Origin: Methanobacterium sp. SMA-27
Lineage (GTDB): Archaea > Methanobacteriota > Methanobacteria > Methanobacteriales > Methanobacteriaceae
Length of the DNA stretch: 64,000 nt
Reading direction: 5' to 3'
NCBI RefSeq assembly: GCF_000744455.1
Contig: NZ_JQLY01000001.1
Span: 1,860,001 to 1,924,000 of the forward strand
Positions 38,597 through 48,846 of this stretch are shown piece after piece. Position numbers and translations under genes: made by a program. A model generated the notes under the pieces. The model saw only the letters and a program-made list of their open reading frames with translations. It searched no databases and was not told the DNA's origin. The first letter of the stretch is position 1. Every line of letters starts with the position of its first letter.

Positions 38597-39781
38597 ATGA
38601 CTTATAATCTGATAAAAGAGCAAGTGTATTCTGTTGGTGCTATAGATTGGGATAGAAGAATTTTTGATGAATTGATCAGTATTCCAAATGGAACAAGTTA
38701 TAACTCCTTTATTGTAAAAGGTAAAGATAAAACAGCATTGATAGACACTGTTGATCCAACTAAAACCAACGAATTACTGGATAATCTTAAAAAATTAGAT
38801 GTTGATATAGATTATATTGTTATTAACCATGCTGAACAGGATCATTCAGGAACAATTCCCAAAATACTTGAAAAATATAGTGATGCTATTATTGTAACCA
38901 ATACTAAATGTAAAGAATTTCTTAGCGAATTTCTCCCACTTACTGATGCAAAATTCAGGGTTGTTGGAGATGGAGATAGTTTAGATCTTGGCGGTAAAAC
39001 ACTTGAATTTATAATTACGCCATGGGTGCACTGGCCAGATACAATGGTTACTTACCTAAATGAAAACAAAATACTTTTCTCATGCGATTTTTTTGGCTCA
39101 CATTTGGCAACAAGTGAATTATTTTCAAATGAAGATATTTACAAATTAGCCAAAAGATATTATGCCGAGATAATGATGCCCTTCAGAACCATTATTACAA
39201 AGAACCTTGAGAAATTGGAAAATTTGAACATTGATATTATAGCTCCAAGCCATGGTCCTTTATACAAAAACCCAGAATTTATAATTAACGCATATAAAGA
39301 TTGGACATCTAACAATACCAAAAATGAAGTTATCATACCTTACATATCAATGCATGGAAGCACCAAACGTATGGTAGAATATTTAGTTGATTCCTTAATT
39401 GATAGGGGAATAACAGTTAAACCATTGAATTTGACCCTTACTGAAAGTGGCGAATTAGCCTTAGACCTTGTAGACGCTACAACCATGGTTATTGCTTCAC
39501 CAACTGTATTAACAGGCCCACATCCCAGCGTTGTTTATGCCACATACCTTGCAAATGCCCTCAGACCAAAATTAAAATTAGTTTCTGTAATGGGTTCCTA
39601 TGGATGGGGTGGAAGAATGCTTGATTTGATCACAGGAATGATAGGTAATTTAAAGGTAGAAATGATCTCACCATTAATTATTAAGGGATTTCCAAAGGAA
39701 GAAGACTATAAAAAAATAGAAGCAATGGCCAATGAAATTGTTTCAAAGCATGAAGAACTTGGAATTATTGAAAAACGATAA
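38597..39781 (+). CDS. fprA: Type A flavoprotein FprA (diiron flavoprotein; F420H2 oxidase type)
   Basis: In related methanogens FprA reduces O2 to water with F420H2, protecting the anaerobic cell. The 394-residue protein has an N-terminal diiron metallo-beta-lactamase domain with the redox-type ligand set (NHAEQDHSG, in which H-x-E-x-D replaces H-x-H-x-D, then PWVHWPDTM, SCDFFGSH and PSHGPLY) and a C-terminal flavodoxin domain from about residue 250 (PYISMHGSTKRM, MGSYGWGG). There is no rubredoxin domain, as expected for the F420-using type. GAGGTG lies before the ATG. It appears monocistronic. Confidence 0.93.
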   Translation: MTYNLIKEQVYSVGAIDWDRRIFDELISIPNGTSYNSFIVKGKDKTALIDTVDPTKTNELLDNLKKLDVDIDYIVINHAEQDHSGTIPKILEKYSDAIIVTNTKCKEFLSEFLPLTDAKFRVVGDGDSLDLGGKTLEFIITPWVHWPDTMVTYLNENKILFSCDFFGSHLATSELFSNEDIYKLAKRYYAEIMMPFRTIITKNLEKLENLNIDIIAPSHGPLYKNPEFIINAYKDWTSNNTKNEVIIPYISMHGSTKRMVEYLVDSLIDRGITVKPLNLTLTESGELALDLVDATTMVIASPTVLTGPHPSVVYATYLANALRPKLKLVSVMGSYGWGGRMLDLITGMIGNLKVEMISPLIIKGFPKEEDYKKIEAMANEIVSKHEELGIIEKR

Positions 39782-40055
39782 CATCATTTATCAAATAACA
39801 CCATTACAATTGTCAGATAATAGTATTAAGGGAATAAAATTATATGAGTTGGAACATAAAATCATATGTATTATGCAATATTAAATCAATAAATTATATT
39901 AGTTATTTGTGGTTAAATTACTTTAATAGAATATAAAAAGCTTTAAAACATGATTTAGAAATAATTAGATATTAAATTAGATTTATGGGATGAATCATTG
40001 TTTTTAAAAGCAATATTTATAATTTAGTATTAGTTTCTGTTTTGGGGAGTTGTTC

Positions 40056-41501
40056 ATGGTTATAGAAGAATTGAAAAAAATAAGAGAATGTGTTTGGGAG
40101 ATTCCAACAGAGTACAAAAAAGGGATGAGAGTTCCTGGAAGAATATATTTGGACGATAACGCTATAAAAACTGTTGAAAAAGGTGCTATTGATCAAGTTG
40201 CAAATGTAGCTTGTCTTCCGGGTATTCAAAAGTTTTCAATAGGACTTCCGGATATTCACTTTGGGTATGGATTCAGTATTGGTGGTGTTGGAGCTTTCAG
40301 TGCTAAAAATGGAGTCATCAGCCCCGGTGGTGTTGGATTTGATATTAACTGCGGAGTACGATTATTAAGAACCAACCTAACCGAAGATGATGTCAAACCA
40401 AGAATAAACGAACTTGTTGATACACTTTTCAAAAACATTCCCTCAGGAGTAGGAAGTAAAGGTAAATTAAGGCTTAAGGAAGGAGAAATCGATGACGTAC
40501 TTGACAACGGTGCAAAATGGGCTGTTGAAAATGGTTACGGATGGGAATCTGACCTTAAATATCTTGAAGAGAATGGAAAGATGGATGCAGCCGATTCTTC
40601 CAAGGTTAGTGATAAAGCCAAGAAAAGAGGAATACCACAATTAGGATCTCTTGGATCAGGTAATCATTTCCTAGAAATTCAGAAAATGGAGGATATATAT
40701 GATGAAAATGCTGCTAAAATCTTTGGAATTGAGGAAGGTCAAATCACTATTATGATACATTCTGGTTCAAGAGGCTGTGGACATCAAGTATGTGCAGACT
40801 ACCTAAGAACTATGGACAAGGCATATAAAAGATATAATATTAATCTACCAGACAGACAGCTTGCATGTGCGCCTGCAGATTCAAATGAAGCCCAGGATTA
40901 CTTCAAGGCCATGGCATGTGCCGCCAACTATGCATGGACCAATAGGCAAATGATAGTACATTGGGTAAGGGAATCATTTGAACAAGTTTTCAATAGAGAT
41001 GCAGATGATATGAACATGGGTATTGTCTATGATGTAGCTCACAATATTGCAAAATTAGAATCACATACCATTAAAGGCCAAAAAACTGATGTATATGTAC
41101 ACAGAAAAGGGGCAACAAGATCATTTGGACCCGGAAGGGAAGAAGTGCCAAAAGAATATCGGGTAATTGGACAACCTGTTATGATACCTGGTACAATGGG
41201 TACTGCATCTTATATTCTTCATGGAACAGAAAAAGCAATGGATGAAACATTTGGTTCCACTGCACATGGAGCAGGGCGTAAAATGAGCAGAGCAGGAGCA
41301 AAAAGAGAATACAATGGTGTTGAAGTTAAAAAGATGCTTGAATCAAAAGGAATCACTATAAAAGCTAATTCAATGCCCGTTGTAGCTGAAGAAGCACCAG
41401 GTGCTTATAAAGACGTGGATGAAGTTGTTAGAACATGTCATGAAGCAGGAATTTCTTTATTAGTAGGTAAAATGATACCCATTGGAGTTGCAAAGGGGTA
41501 A
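40056..41501 (+). CDS. rtcB: RNA-splicing ligase RtcB
   Basis: RtcB joins 2',3'-cyclic-phosphate and 5'-OH RNA ends with GTP, sealing tRNA exons after intron removal. The 481-residue protein has the metal cysteine in DINCGVR, the GSGNHFLEI and [10 protein letters not shown] metal-binding segments, and the guanylylated histidine in [16 protein letters not shown] 40056 is chosen because GGGGAG lies six bases upstream; the frame extends two codons to a TTG. Its cofactor archease is encoded 3.3 kb upstream. The phosphorylase gene follows after 53 bases and may be co-transcribed. Confidence 0.96.
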   Translation: MVIEELKKIRECVWEIPTEYKKGMRVPGRIYLDDNAIKTVEKGAIDQVANVACLPGIQKFSIGLPDIHFGYGFSIGGVGAFSAKNGVISPGGVGFDINCGVRLLRTNLTEDDVKPRINELVDTLFKNIPSGVGSKGKLRLKEGEIDDVLDNGAKWAVENGYGWESDLKYLEENGKMDAADSSKVSDKAKKRGIPQLGSLGSGNHFLEIQKMEDIYDENAAKIFGIEEGQITIMIHSGSRGCGHQVCADYLRTMDKAYKRYNINLPDRQLACAPADSNEAQDYFKAMACAANYAWTNRQMIVHWVRESFEQVFNRDADDMNMGIVYDVAHNIAKLESHTIKGQKTDVYVHRKGATRSFGPGREEVPKEYRVIGQPVMIPGTMGTASYILHGTEKAMDETFGSTAHGAGRKMSRAGAKREYNGVEVKKMLESKGITIKANSMPVVAEEAPGAYKDVDEVVRTCHEAGISLLVGKMIPIGVAKG

Positions 41502-41554
41502 ATACATTTTATTTATAATTAAACAATATTCTTAAAATTATAGGAAATAAAAAA

Positions 41555-42316
41555 ATGATAGGAATTATTGGCGGTACTGGAGTTTACGAAATTGTAACCA
41601 TGGGTGATGAAATTGATAAACGCGTTTTAAAAACGCCTTATGGGAATTCTCCTGAGATTTCTCTATTTCAACTTCATGGCAAACGTGTGGCTTTCATGCC
41701 AAGACATGCAAAAGGACATTCAAATCCCCCACACATGATTAATTACCGTGCAAATATTTATGCAATGAAAAAATTGGGTGTAGAAAGAATATTAGCTACC
41801 AATGCAGTAGGATCACTTGAAAGATCAGTGAATCCAGGAGATTTTGTTATCCCTCATGACTTTATTGATTTTACCAAAATGAGGAAAGGATCTTTTTATG
41901 ATGACAGAACAGTTCACATTGATGTTACAGAACCCTACTGTAATGAACTGAGAAGTACCATAAAATCCTCGGGCGATGTTATTGATGGTGGTGTTTATGT
42001 ATGTACAGATGGACCAAGATTTGAAACACCTGCAGAAATTCAGATGTTCCATATGCTTGGTGGTACAATTGTTGGTATGACTGGAATACCAGAAGCAGTA
42101 TTGGCACGTGAACTAGAAATGTGTTATGCAAGTATATGTACTGTATCCAACTATGCGGCTTCAATATCTCCTACCAATCTAACCATAGACGAAGTTTTTG
42201 AAATAATGGATAGGAAAAAACATGATCTGGTAAAGCTCATGGATATCTCCATCTCCAAAATGTCTGAAGAAAGAAGTTGTCACTGCATGGGTGCACTTAA
42301 AGGTGCAGAGATATGA
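41555..42316 (+). CDS. mtnP: S-methyl-5'-thioadenosine/thioinosine phosphorylase family
   Basis: This 253-residue purine nucleoside phosphorylase (trimeric class) shows the IIGGTGVY start, the phosphate-binding MPRHAKGHSNPP, TNAVGSL, DGPRFETPAEI and the ribose/base loop GMTGIPEAVLARE. It would salvage methylthioadenosine, a by-product of SAM-dependent polyamine and other reactions. Some methanogen members instead act on methylthioinosine after deamination, and the sequence does not settle which. It follows rtcB by 53 bases. No strong ribosome binding site precedes the ATG (AGGA about nine bases upstream). Confidence 0.9.
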   Translation: MIGIIGGTGVYEIVTMGDEIDKRVLKTPYGNSPEISLFQLHGKRVAFMPRHAKGHSNPPHMINYRANIYAMKKLGVERILATNAVGSLERSVNPGDFVIPHDFIDFTKMRKGSFYDDRTVHIDVTEPYCNELRSTIKSSGDVIDGGVYVCTDGPRFETPAEIQMFHMLGGTIVGMTGIPEAVLARELEMCYASICTVSNYAASISPTNLTIDEVFEIMDRKKHDLVKLMDISISKMSEERSCHCMGALKGAEI

Positions 42317-42558
42317 TGTCCAGGAATAACATGGTGTTTAATCAACGGTAACTCCAATATTATTGTAAGTAATCTAAAGTTGAAAACCAGTACATAATAT
42401 ATATATAGAATGATACAAAATAAAAGTTGGATTATTAATAAAATATAAATTAATTTATAAGTCTTGTAACCCATAAGAATAAATATTCTAACCCATATCT
42501 GAATTTTTAGATGAATAAAATTATAAAAACTTATTTAAATTATTTAAAGGACGATAAT

Positions 42559-43476
42559 ATGTTAAATGAACTTCAGAAAGAGATCATAGCACTCAAAAAA
42601 GATAAAAATGCTATAATACTGGCACATAATTATCAAACTGGAGATATACAGGAAATTGCGGATTTTATTGGAGACTCACTTGAGCTCTGCATAAAAGCTT
42701 CTCAGATTGTTGACTCTGATCTAGTTGTATTTTGCGGAGTGGATTTCATGGCAGAAACAGCAGCTATTTTGAATCCAAATAAACGAATAGTATTACCTGA
42801 TAAAGAAGCAGAATGTCCCATGGCACATATGCTAACTGCTGATGAACTTAGAATATATAAAGAAAGATATCCTGATGCAGCTGTGGTTCTCTATGTAAAT
42901 ACACTTGCCGAAGCAAAAGCTGAAGCAGATATACTTTGTACGTCTGCAAATGCTGTAAAAGTAGTAGAAAGTCTTGATGAAAACAGAATATTATTTGGTC
43001 CGGATATGAACCTTGCTTGGTTTGTTTCTCATCAAGTAAAAGATAAGGAGATAATTCCTGCACCTGAAAGTGGACATTGTTATGTACATAAAATGTTTAA
43101 CTTAGGGGATCTGTATTTCTTAAGGGAAAAACATCCTGACGCAGACATACTTGTACATCCTGAGTGCGATCCAGAGGTTCAAGAATATGCAGATTATGTT
43201 CAGAGTACAGGAGGCATGATTAAACATGTTGCAGAGTCTCCGAAAATCACTTTCATAATAGGAACAGAAGTGGATCTAGTTACAAGGCTTAGAAGGGAAA
43301 ATCCAGGTAAAACCATAATTCCTGCACTCAATGAAGCAATATGTGAAAATATGAAATTACACACACTTGAGAAAGTGAAAAATTCTATTATTAATCAAGA
43401 ATTTGTTGTCAAAGTCCCAACAGATGTAGCTGAGAAAGCAAAAAATGCAATAGATAAAATGCTTGAGATATCTTAA
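42559..43476 (+). CDS. nadA: Quinolinate synthase NadA
   Basis: NadA condenses iminoaspartate with dihydroxyacetone phosphate to quinolinate for NAD synthesis, using a [4Fe-4S] cluster as Lewis acid. The 305-residue protein has LAHNYQTGDIQEIADFIGDS, and three cluster cysteines in VVFCGVDFMAE, SGHCYVHKMF and AICENMKLHTLEK, plus HPECDPEV and STGGM. ATG 42559 has AAAGGA five bases upstream and gives the normal family length; an ATG at 42511 would add 16 residues without such a site. The partner nadB or aspartate dehydrogenase is not in the window. Confidence 0.94.
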   Translation: MLNELQKEIIALKKDKNAIILAHNYQTGDIQEIADFIGDSLELCIKASQIVDSDLVVFCGVDFMAETAAILNPNKRIVLPDKEAECPMAHMLTADELRIYKERYPDAAVVLYVNTLAEAKAEADILCTSANAVKVVESLDENRILFGPDMNLAWFVSHQVKDKEIIPAPESGHCYVHKMFNLGDLYFLREKHPDADILVHPECDPEVQEYADYVQSTGGMIKHVAESPKITFIIGTEVDLVTRLRRENPGKTIIPALNEAICENMKLHTLEKVKNSIINQEFVVKVPTDVAEKAKNAIDKMLEIS

Positions 43477-43562
43477 ATAAAAAATTAATTATTTTTTTTT
43501 ATTAATTCTTCATTTTATTTCAGACATATTAAAGTTTAAATTAAAAAAATATTTTTTTAAGA

Positions 43563-43712
43563 TTATTCCATTACCCTCAATTTTTTCAAAAGACTCGTCC
43601 TTTCATCTTTTAATTTTTTTAAAATTTTTTCATCAGGACTTTCCTGTTTTTCAAGATATGCTATTGTAACAGTTATTGCATGAAGATTTGTTTCTGTCTG
43701 GTTTATAGGCAT
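43563..43712 (-). CDS. Small helical protein, 49 residues
   Basis: A minus-strand reading frame from ATG 43712 to TAA 43563 is preceded by GAGGAG at the ideal five-base distance. The product (MPINQTETNLHAITVTIAYL, then a charged stretch to KKLRVME) would form a helical hairpin with a basic second helix. It has no cysteines or membrane segment and matches nothing I know. The strong ribosome binding site and charged, helix-friendly composition set it apart from chance frames. It is convergent with nadA. Confidence 0.5.
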   Translation of the reverse strand: MPINQTETNLHAITVTIAYLEKQESPDEKILKKLKDERTSLLKKLRVME

Positions 43713-43892
43713 TTTTACTCCTCTAAATTTATATTAAACTAATAAATAAATATTTGTTCCATATGAAATTAATAGTATTGTTTAGGTATGATATGGATAT
43801 TAAATGATATAAATAAAGGAATATACAAAAACTTAAAAAAATAGGAATAAAATTCTATCCAAATAATAATCATCTTGGAAAGGTTAAAATTT

Positions 43893-45020
43893 ATGCAATC
43901 AAAACGAGGAGTTGTTAATCTACCCCTTCATGGAGGTAAAGCACCTAAATGGCTGTTTAATAGGATGGTAAAATTAACAACAGGCGTTGTGGATGTGATG
44001 CTCTATGAATATGATTCAGATGAATTTTTAAGACGTATCTCCAATCCTCACTGGTTCCAAGCCTTTTCTTGTGTATTGGGTTTTGATTGGCATTCTTCAG
44101 GAACAACTACAACTACGTGTGGTGCATTGAAAATGGCCATCAATGCAGAAGAACATGGAATGATAGTTGCAGGAGGAAAAGGGAGGGCATCGAGAAAAAC
44201 CCCTGCAGATATTGAAGCTGCAGGAGATATATTTTCTCTGTCCACAACAAAAATTGAAGATCTAATCCATTCAAGCAGAATATCTGCCAAGATCGACAAT
44301 TCATGTATACAGGATGGTTATCAACTTTACCATCATTCATTCTTGTTAACAGAAGGGGGAAATTGGGCTGTAATTCAACAGGGAATGAACCAAGAAACTC
44401 GTTATGCTAGGAGATATCATTGGCTAGGCGAATCAGCTGATAATTATCTTGAAGAACCACATATGGGGATCTGCTGTGATATTCAAAACCCAAAAACACT
44501 GGATATGACTTCCATGGATAGTAATGAAGCAAGGAATGTTAGTGTAGATCTCATTTGTGACAACCCTGAACACTTAAAGAAATATTTTAAGGATAGAACA
44601 CCCATATTATCAAAGTCACAGATGAAACTTGATAACTACTTCAATGAATTCAAAATGCCTCGCCACCATCCTGTATTGGATCAAGACCTTTCGGATCGTG
44701 AATTTGAAGTTTTGAAACGTGCATGGGAAATTCAACCTTCAAATTATGAAGAATTGATTTCACTTGAGGGAATGGGACCAAAGAAGATAAGGGCACTTGC
44801 ATTGATATCAGACCTTGTATATGGTTCAACACCAAGCTGGGAGGATCCTGTAAAGTATAGCTTCACCCATGGCGGGAAGGATGGATATCCCTATCCAGTT
44901 GATCGTGAAGTCTATGATCATTCGATTCAAACATTAAAAGACGCTTTAGATCAAGCTAAACTTGAAAAAAAAGATAAATATCATGCCATAAAACGTCTTG
45001 AAGGACTAGTTAACCATTGA
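43893..45020 (+). CDS. DUF763 family protein
   Basis: The 375-residue protein matches the archaeal/bacterial DUF763 family: it starts RGVVNLPLHGGKAP and contains FDWHSSGTTTT, GGKGRASRKTP, GYQLYHHSF and ARRYHWL. Near residue 290 lies LEGMGPKKIRALALI, a helix-hairpin-helix that usually binds DNA non-specifically. Family function is unknown; a nucleic-acid role is an inference from that motif. ATG 43893 is chosen because AAAGG lies seven to ten bases upstream; a TTG six codons earlier overlaps that site. It appears monocistronic. Confidence 0.85.
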   Translation: MQSKRGVVNLPLHGGKAPKWLFNRMVKLTTGVVDVMLYEYDSDEFLRRISNPHWFQAFSCVLGFDWHSSGTTTTTCGALKMAINAEEHGMIVAGGKGRASRKTPADIEAAGDIFSLSTTKIEDLIHSSRISAKIDNSCIQDGYQLYHHSFLLTEGGNWAVIQQGMNQETRYARRYHWLGESADNYLEEPHMGICCDIQNPKTLDMTSMDSNEARNVSVDLICDNPEHLKKYFKDRTPILSKSQMKLDNYFNEFKMPRHHPVLDQDLSDREFEVLKRAWEIQPSNYEELISLEGMGPKKIRALALISDLVYGSTPSWEDPVKYSFTHGGKDGYPYPVDREVYDHSIQTLKDALDQAKLEKKDKYHAIKRLEGLVNH

Positions 45021-45110
45021 ATATTCTCAATTTTAATTTTATGGATAGATTTTATTACAGAATTGTACTGATTCCATATGAGTTTTATACAAAGAAATTG
45101 TTTCTAATTT

Positions 45111-45566
45111 TTATTCATCTTCCTGGTAACTTCCATTGTATTCACCAGAACCAGTAACATCAAACACAACACCCTGTGCTATTCTTTCACCCTTTTTAAC
45201 TGTATAATCAAATTCTCCATAATTGTATACCATAAATTGTAGTGTTCCATAAAATCCAGGGTCACCCACAGCCGTGTGAACAGATATGAATGATCTTAAA
45301 AGAGTGGAACGTGGTAGATAGAGCATTGAACAGCCTTTTGGTATCTTTATTTTCCGGTCTATAGTTACAAGATATGCTGTTTTAGGTTTTAATACATAAA
45401 TAGGGGGTTCTAACTTTTCTAGTTCAGGTAGATTTTTTTCATTGTCAATTAAAGATCCTGGTCCAACTTGTATGAAAACTTCATTAATTCTTAAATCAAT
45501 TCCTGAAGGTTGTACAAGTTCTTTGAAATCTGGAAATAATTTTTTTAGTTCATTTTCTCCAAGCAT
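45111..45566 (-). CDS. dUTPase / dCTP deaminase family protein
   Basis: The 151-residue protein has the trimeric dUTPase-like fold: QPSGIDLRINEVF near the start, LPRSTLLRSFISVHTAVGDPGFYGTLQ in the core (two motifs, cited here only in outline) and GERIAQGVVFDV near the end. It is shorter than the bifunctional dCTP deaminase/dUTPase of Methanocaldococcus, so simple dUTP hydrolysis is more likely. The enzyme would keep uracil out of DNA and supply dUMP. GAGGTTAAC precedes the ATG. It is convergent with the DUF763 gene. Confidence 0.85.
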   Translation of the reverse strand: MLGENELKKLFPDFKELVQPSGIDLRINEVFIQVGPGSLIDNEKNLPELEKLEPPIYVLKPKTAYLVTIDRKIKIPKGCSMLYLPRSTLLRSFISVHTAVGDPGFYGTLQFMVYNYGEFDYTVKKGERIAQGVVFDVTGSGEYNGSYQEDE

Positions 45567-45748
45567 TTAGTTAACCTCATAAAAATTTTAAATTATTTAA
45601 GTTACTTTTTTAATTTATGCTTTGAATGCTTAAATTGTTTTTCCTGATTTAATTTTTTACCCCTAAATTTAAGATGAAGTTAGATTCTAAAATAGATATT
45701 ACATGGAAATAACTAATTTTTTCAATAAATTTAACAGGAGATAGCAAT

Positions 45749-46432
45749 TTGGAAAACGTTAAAAAACATTTTGAAGAAGAAGCAGAAGAATTTGACAAAA
45801 CCATTCAACAATTGATACCATTGTACTCTGAAATGATAGATTCCATGATTACTGCATTACCATATAATGTTTCCGATAAATTTAAAGTGCTTGATCTAGG
45901 TTGCGGAACAGGAAATGTATCTAAAGCTGTTAAAGAAAGATTTCCCAGAGCAATGATTGACTGTATAGATATTGCCGAGAATATGATAGAAATGGCAAAG
46001 ATCAAACTTGAAGATTACAAAGACATAAAATATTATACTGGAGACTTCGCTGAATTTGATTTTGAAGCAAAATACGATGTTGTTGTTTCCTCTCTTGCAC
46101 TTCACCATATAAAAACAGATGAAGAAAAAAAGAGATTCTACATGAGAATTTATGGTGTTTTAAGTATGGGAGGAGTTTTTCTTAATTCAGACAGTGTTCT
46201 TGGATCAAATGAAAGTTTGAACGAAATTTATATGGAAAAATGGGTTGAATTCATGTTACAGAATGTAACAAAGGAAGAAGTGGAAGAAAAATGGCTACCA
46301 AAACATGAGGAGGAAGATTTTCCAGCTCCCCTAATCAAACATCTTCAATGGTTAAATGAAATAGGATTTGAAAACATTGATATTGTTTGGAAGTACTATG
46401 GATCGGCTGTTTATTGTGGAACAAAACCATAA
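45749..46432 (+). CDS. Class I SAM-dependent methyltransferase
   Basis: The 227-residue protein has the Rossmann motif I VLDLGCGTGNVSKAV, an acidic residue at the end of the next strand (DCIDIAENMIEMA) that would bind the SAM ribose, and YDVVVSSLALHH as motif IV region. This resembles the UbiE/Tam-like group, whose substrates vary widely, so the acceptor is unknown. The TTG start has GGAGAT six bases upstream. It is monocistronic, divergent from the dUTPase-family gene. Confidence 0.83.
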   Translation: MENVKKHFEEEAEEFDKTIQQLIPLYSEMIDSMITALPYNVSDKFKVLDLGCGTGNVSKAVKERFPRAMIDCIDIAENMIEMAKIKLEDYKDIKYYTGDFAEFDFEAKYDVVVSSLALHHIKTDEEKKRFYMRIYGVLSMGGVFLNSDSVLGSNESLNEIYMEKWVEFMLQNVTKEEVEEKWLPKHEEEDFPAPLIKHLQWLNEIGFENIDIVWKYYGSAVYCGTKP

Positions 46433-46524
46433 ACACGATTTTAATAAAAAAACAAGATATTTATAATAATAATAGCAAATATACACCATATTAGATCAAA
46501 ATTATTCCTCAGGAGAAACGAAAC

Positions 46525-47028
46525 ATGAAAGCCAACGAGTTTATTGGAATGAAAGTACTTGATAAAGAAGCAAATGAAGTGGGTAAAGTAGCGGAAATTG
46601 CTGTTGTCTTTAAAAAATGTCTTGTAGACAAGATATTTGTATCAATGGGTTCTGCCTTGAGCAAAAAATATTTGGTAATAGTTGAAGAAGATATAGCCGA
46701 GATTGGAGATTATTTACAGTTAAAAATCGATAAAGCAGGGTTAGAAGAACAGGTTAAAGTTGATAAGATTGATGATTTCCTGGGTAATGCAACAAAATAT
46801 AAAGATTTCATTGGAAAAACAGTTCTAACCAAAAGTGGAATGGACGTTGGTAAGATCACAGACATGGTGATAGATCCAAAGGGTTGCCTCATACACAATA
46901 TCGTTGTAACAACAGGTGGCACTCTGAACAAAAAACATATTATGATATCTGACGAAGATATAGATGCTATGGGAGATTATTTGATACTTAATTTAGACCA
47001 AAAACAAGTAGAAGATAGAACAGATTAA
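46525..47028 (+). CDS. Protein with two PRC-barrel domains
   Basis: The 167-residue protein consists of two consecutive PRC-barrel repeats of about 75 residues. Each starts with FIG-x-x-V-L-x-K and G-K-V-x-x-I/M (FIGMKVLDKEANEVGKV and FIGKTVLTKSGMDVGKI) and ends with GDYL-x-L. PRC barrels occur in RimM and photosystem H subunits and usually mediate protein or RNA contacts. No catalytic part is visible. AGGAG lies before the ATG. It converges with ftsY, which belongs to the translation cluster, but they are on opposite strands. Confidence 0.85.
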   Translation: MKANEFIGMKVLDKEANEVGKVAEIAVVFKKCLVDKIFVSMGSALSKKYLVIVEEDIAEIGDYLQLKIDKAGLEEQVKVDKIDDFLGNATKYKDFIGKTVLTKSGMDVGKITDMVIDPKGCLIHNIVVTTGGTLNKKHIMISDEDIDAMGDYLILNLDQKQVEDRTD

Positions 47029-47106
47029 AATATTTTTATTTTTTTTAAATTATAATATTAGAATAATTACAAAGATTTTTATTCATTAAAAAGAAAATCT
47101 GTTAAT

Positions 47107-48354
47107 TTATCCTATAATCTGTTCAACCATCCATTCAGGTTTAAACTCAATTATATCCGAATAAGACTGCCCTACTCCTAAAAATAATATTGGTTTTTGT
47201 ATTACATATCCAATAGACAGGGCTGCGCCACCCTTGGCATCAGCATCAGCCTTTGTTAGGATTATACCATCAATCCCAACAGCTTCATTGAATTTTTGAG
47301 CTTGTTCAACTGAATCATTCCCTGTTAATGCGTCACCAACATATATAATCAGATCAGGATGTATAACACGTTTAATTTTCTTCATTTCATCCATTAAATT
47401 GATATTTGTCTGCATTCGACCAGCAGTATCAACAAGAACCAGTTCTTTGCCCTTTGCCTTAGCATGTTCAACTGCATCAAATGCCACAGCAGCAGGATCT
47501 GCACCTTTCTTATGTTTAATTATTTTAACTCCTAATTTATCAGCATGATGGGTTAACTGTTCAATTGCACCCGCCCTGAAAGTATCTGAAGCAGCGATAA
47601 CTGGCGTATATCCCTTTTCCAATAAGTAAGTTGAAATTTTAGCAATTGTAGTGGTTTTTCCAGTACCATTTATTCCCACAAACATTATCTTTAATGGCTC
47701 ACCAGATTTTTTAGCATTTTCTGCAAGTGAAATCACATCTTTGCTTTCAATATCTAAAATATTTGATATTGCCTTTTTTAGGGCATCTCGTGTAAAATCT
47801 GTAACATCGCTTCTACGCCGTATTTTACGACCAATCAAATCGTCCTTAACAGAATTAATTATTTTCTCAGCAACATCCATTGCTACGTCGCCTTCTAATA
47901 GTGCTAATTCAAGTTCAAATAAAATATCATCAATATCTTTTTCAGATATGGTTTTATTTCTAACAAAAGAGAATATACCCGATTTATCATCTGATTCTTC
48001 AGAAGTTTCTGATTCGATGAGTTCAGTTTCATCAGAAATTGGAGTTTCCAATTCTGAAGATTCTTTTACAATTGATTTCTCATCTTTAATTTCTTCAGTT
48101 TCATTGGATTTTCCACGAAGAAATCCCAACATTCCTGATTTTTTTCCGTCTTCAACTTTTGATTCTGTTTCAGACGATCTATCATCCACAGGTTTTGTAT
48201 CAGGTTTCTCAACAGATTTAGGAGATTCAGATTTTTCAGTAGATTTAACAACCTCTGTTTCCTCTGATGCAGCTTCTAATTCTTCTTCTGCTGTTACTTT
48301 ATCTGATATCTTTCCAATTGTACCTGTAAACTTCTTTTTAAGTGATTCAAACAA
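47107..48354 (-). CDS. ftsY: Signal recognition particle receptor FtsY
   Basis: FtsY is the SRP-docking GTPase that delivers ribosomes to the Sec channel. The 415-residue protein has a long, acidic, low-complexity N-terminal A domain (about residues 20-125), then the N and G domains: [13 protein letters not shown] (G1), [20 protein letters not shown] (G3), [10 protein letters not shown] (G4) and FLGVGQ. The TTG start at 48354 has GGGAGTGA about ten bases upstream. It is the last gene of the minus-strand cluster running from rnp4 through L18Ae and prefoldin. Confidence 0.96.
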   Translation of the reverse strand: MFESLKKKFTGTIGKISDKVTAEEELEAASEETEVVKSTEKSESPKSVEKPDTKPVDDRSSETESKVEDGKKSGMLGFLRGKSNETEEIKDEKSIVKESSELETPISDETELIESETSEESDDKSGIFSFVRNKTISEKDIDDILFELELALLEGDVAMDVAEKIINSVKDDLIGRKIRRRSDVTDFTRDALKKAISNILDIESKDVISLAENAKKSGEPLKIMFVGINGTGKTTTIAKISTYLLEKGYTPVIAASDTFRAGAIEQLTHHADKLGVKIIKHKKGADPAAVAFDAVEHAKAKGKELVLVDTAGRMQTNINLMDEMKKIKRVIHPDLIIYVGDALTGNDSVEQAQKFNEAVGIDGIILTKADADAKGGAALSIGYVIQKPILFLGVGQSYSDIIEFKPEWMVEQIIG

Positions 48355-48419
48355 AGAGCTTTCACTCCCTTAAATTTAAAATATAATTATTTAATAAAGG
48401 GTAAAAGGAATAATCTAAT

Positions 48420-48842
48420 TTAGACTTCTCCTTCAACTTTCTGCATTAGTTCCTCTGCTTCAGGACTCCTCTGCATTATGTATTCAGTTATCTTCTGAAG
48501 ATCCGATGCCATTTTTTCTTTAAGCTCTTCAAGTTCTTTCTTTTGTTCGGCTATAGTTTCTTTAGCATCATCTACTGTCTTTTTAACAGCTACCCCCGCT
48601 CCAAGACCAATTATTACTTCTTCAGTATTTTTTAATTCTGTTATAAGGAAGGATCCTGCACCTATAGGTACTAGTGTTTCTTTATTATCTTCTCCTTTAA
48701 CAGTTTCCAAAGTGTCCATAGCAACTTGGAGTTCGGTAATAGTTGCGTTTAAAGTATCAATTTGTTGCTGAAGTACTTCTGCCTGTCCTTGATATGTATT
48801 CAGTTCTTTCACCAACGCTTCAAGTCTTTGTCTATCTTCCAT
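48420..48842 (-). CDS. pfdA: Prefoldin alpha subunit
   Basis: This 140-residue chaperone subunit has the prefoldin-alpha layout: an N-terminal coiled coil (RLEALVKELNTYQGQAEVLQ), a central beta-hairpin region with VPIGAGSFLITELKN and IIGLGAGVAVKK, and a C-terminal coiled coil to residue 130. With beta subunits it forms a hexamer that passes unfolded proteins to the thermosome. AGGTGATC lies before the ATG. It follows the L18Ae gene by four bases. Confidence 0.95.
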   Translation of the reverse strand: MEDRQRLEALVKELNTYQGQAEVLQQQIDTLNATITELQVAMDTLETVKGEDNKETLVPIGAGSFLITELKNTEEVIIGLGAGVAVKKTVDDAKETIAEQKKELEELKEKMASDLQKITEYIMQRSPEAEELMQKVEGEV

Positions 48843-48846
48843 CAGA

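Noticed and set aside
47651..48373. Long plus-strand open frame of 240 codons rich in Ser and Phe
   Set aside because: It lies fully antisense to ftsY; its composition is the mirror of the acidic FtsY N-terminal domain and it has no ribosome binding site or family similarity.
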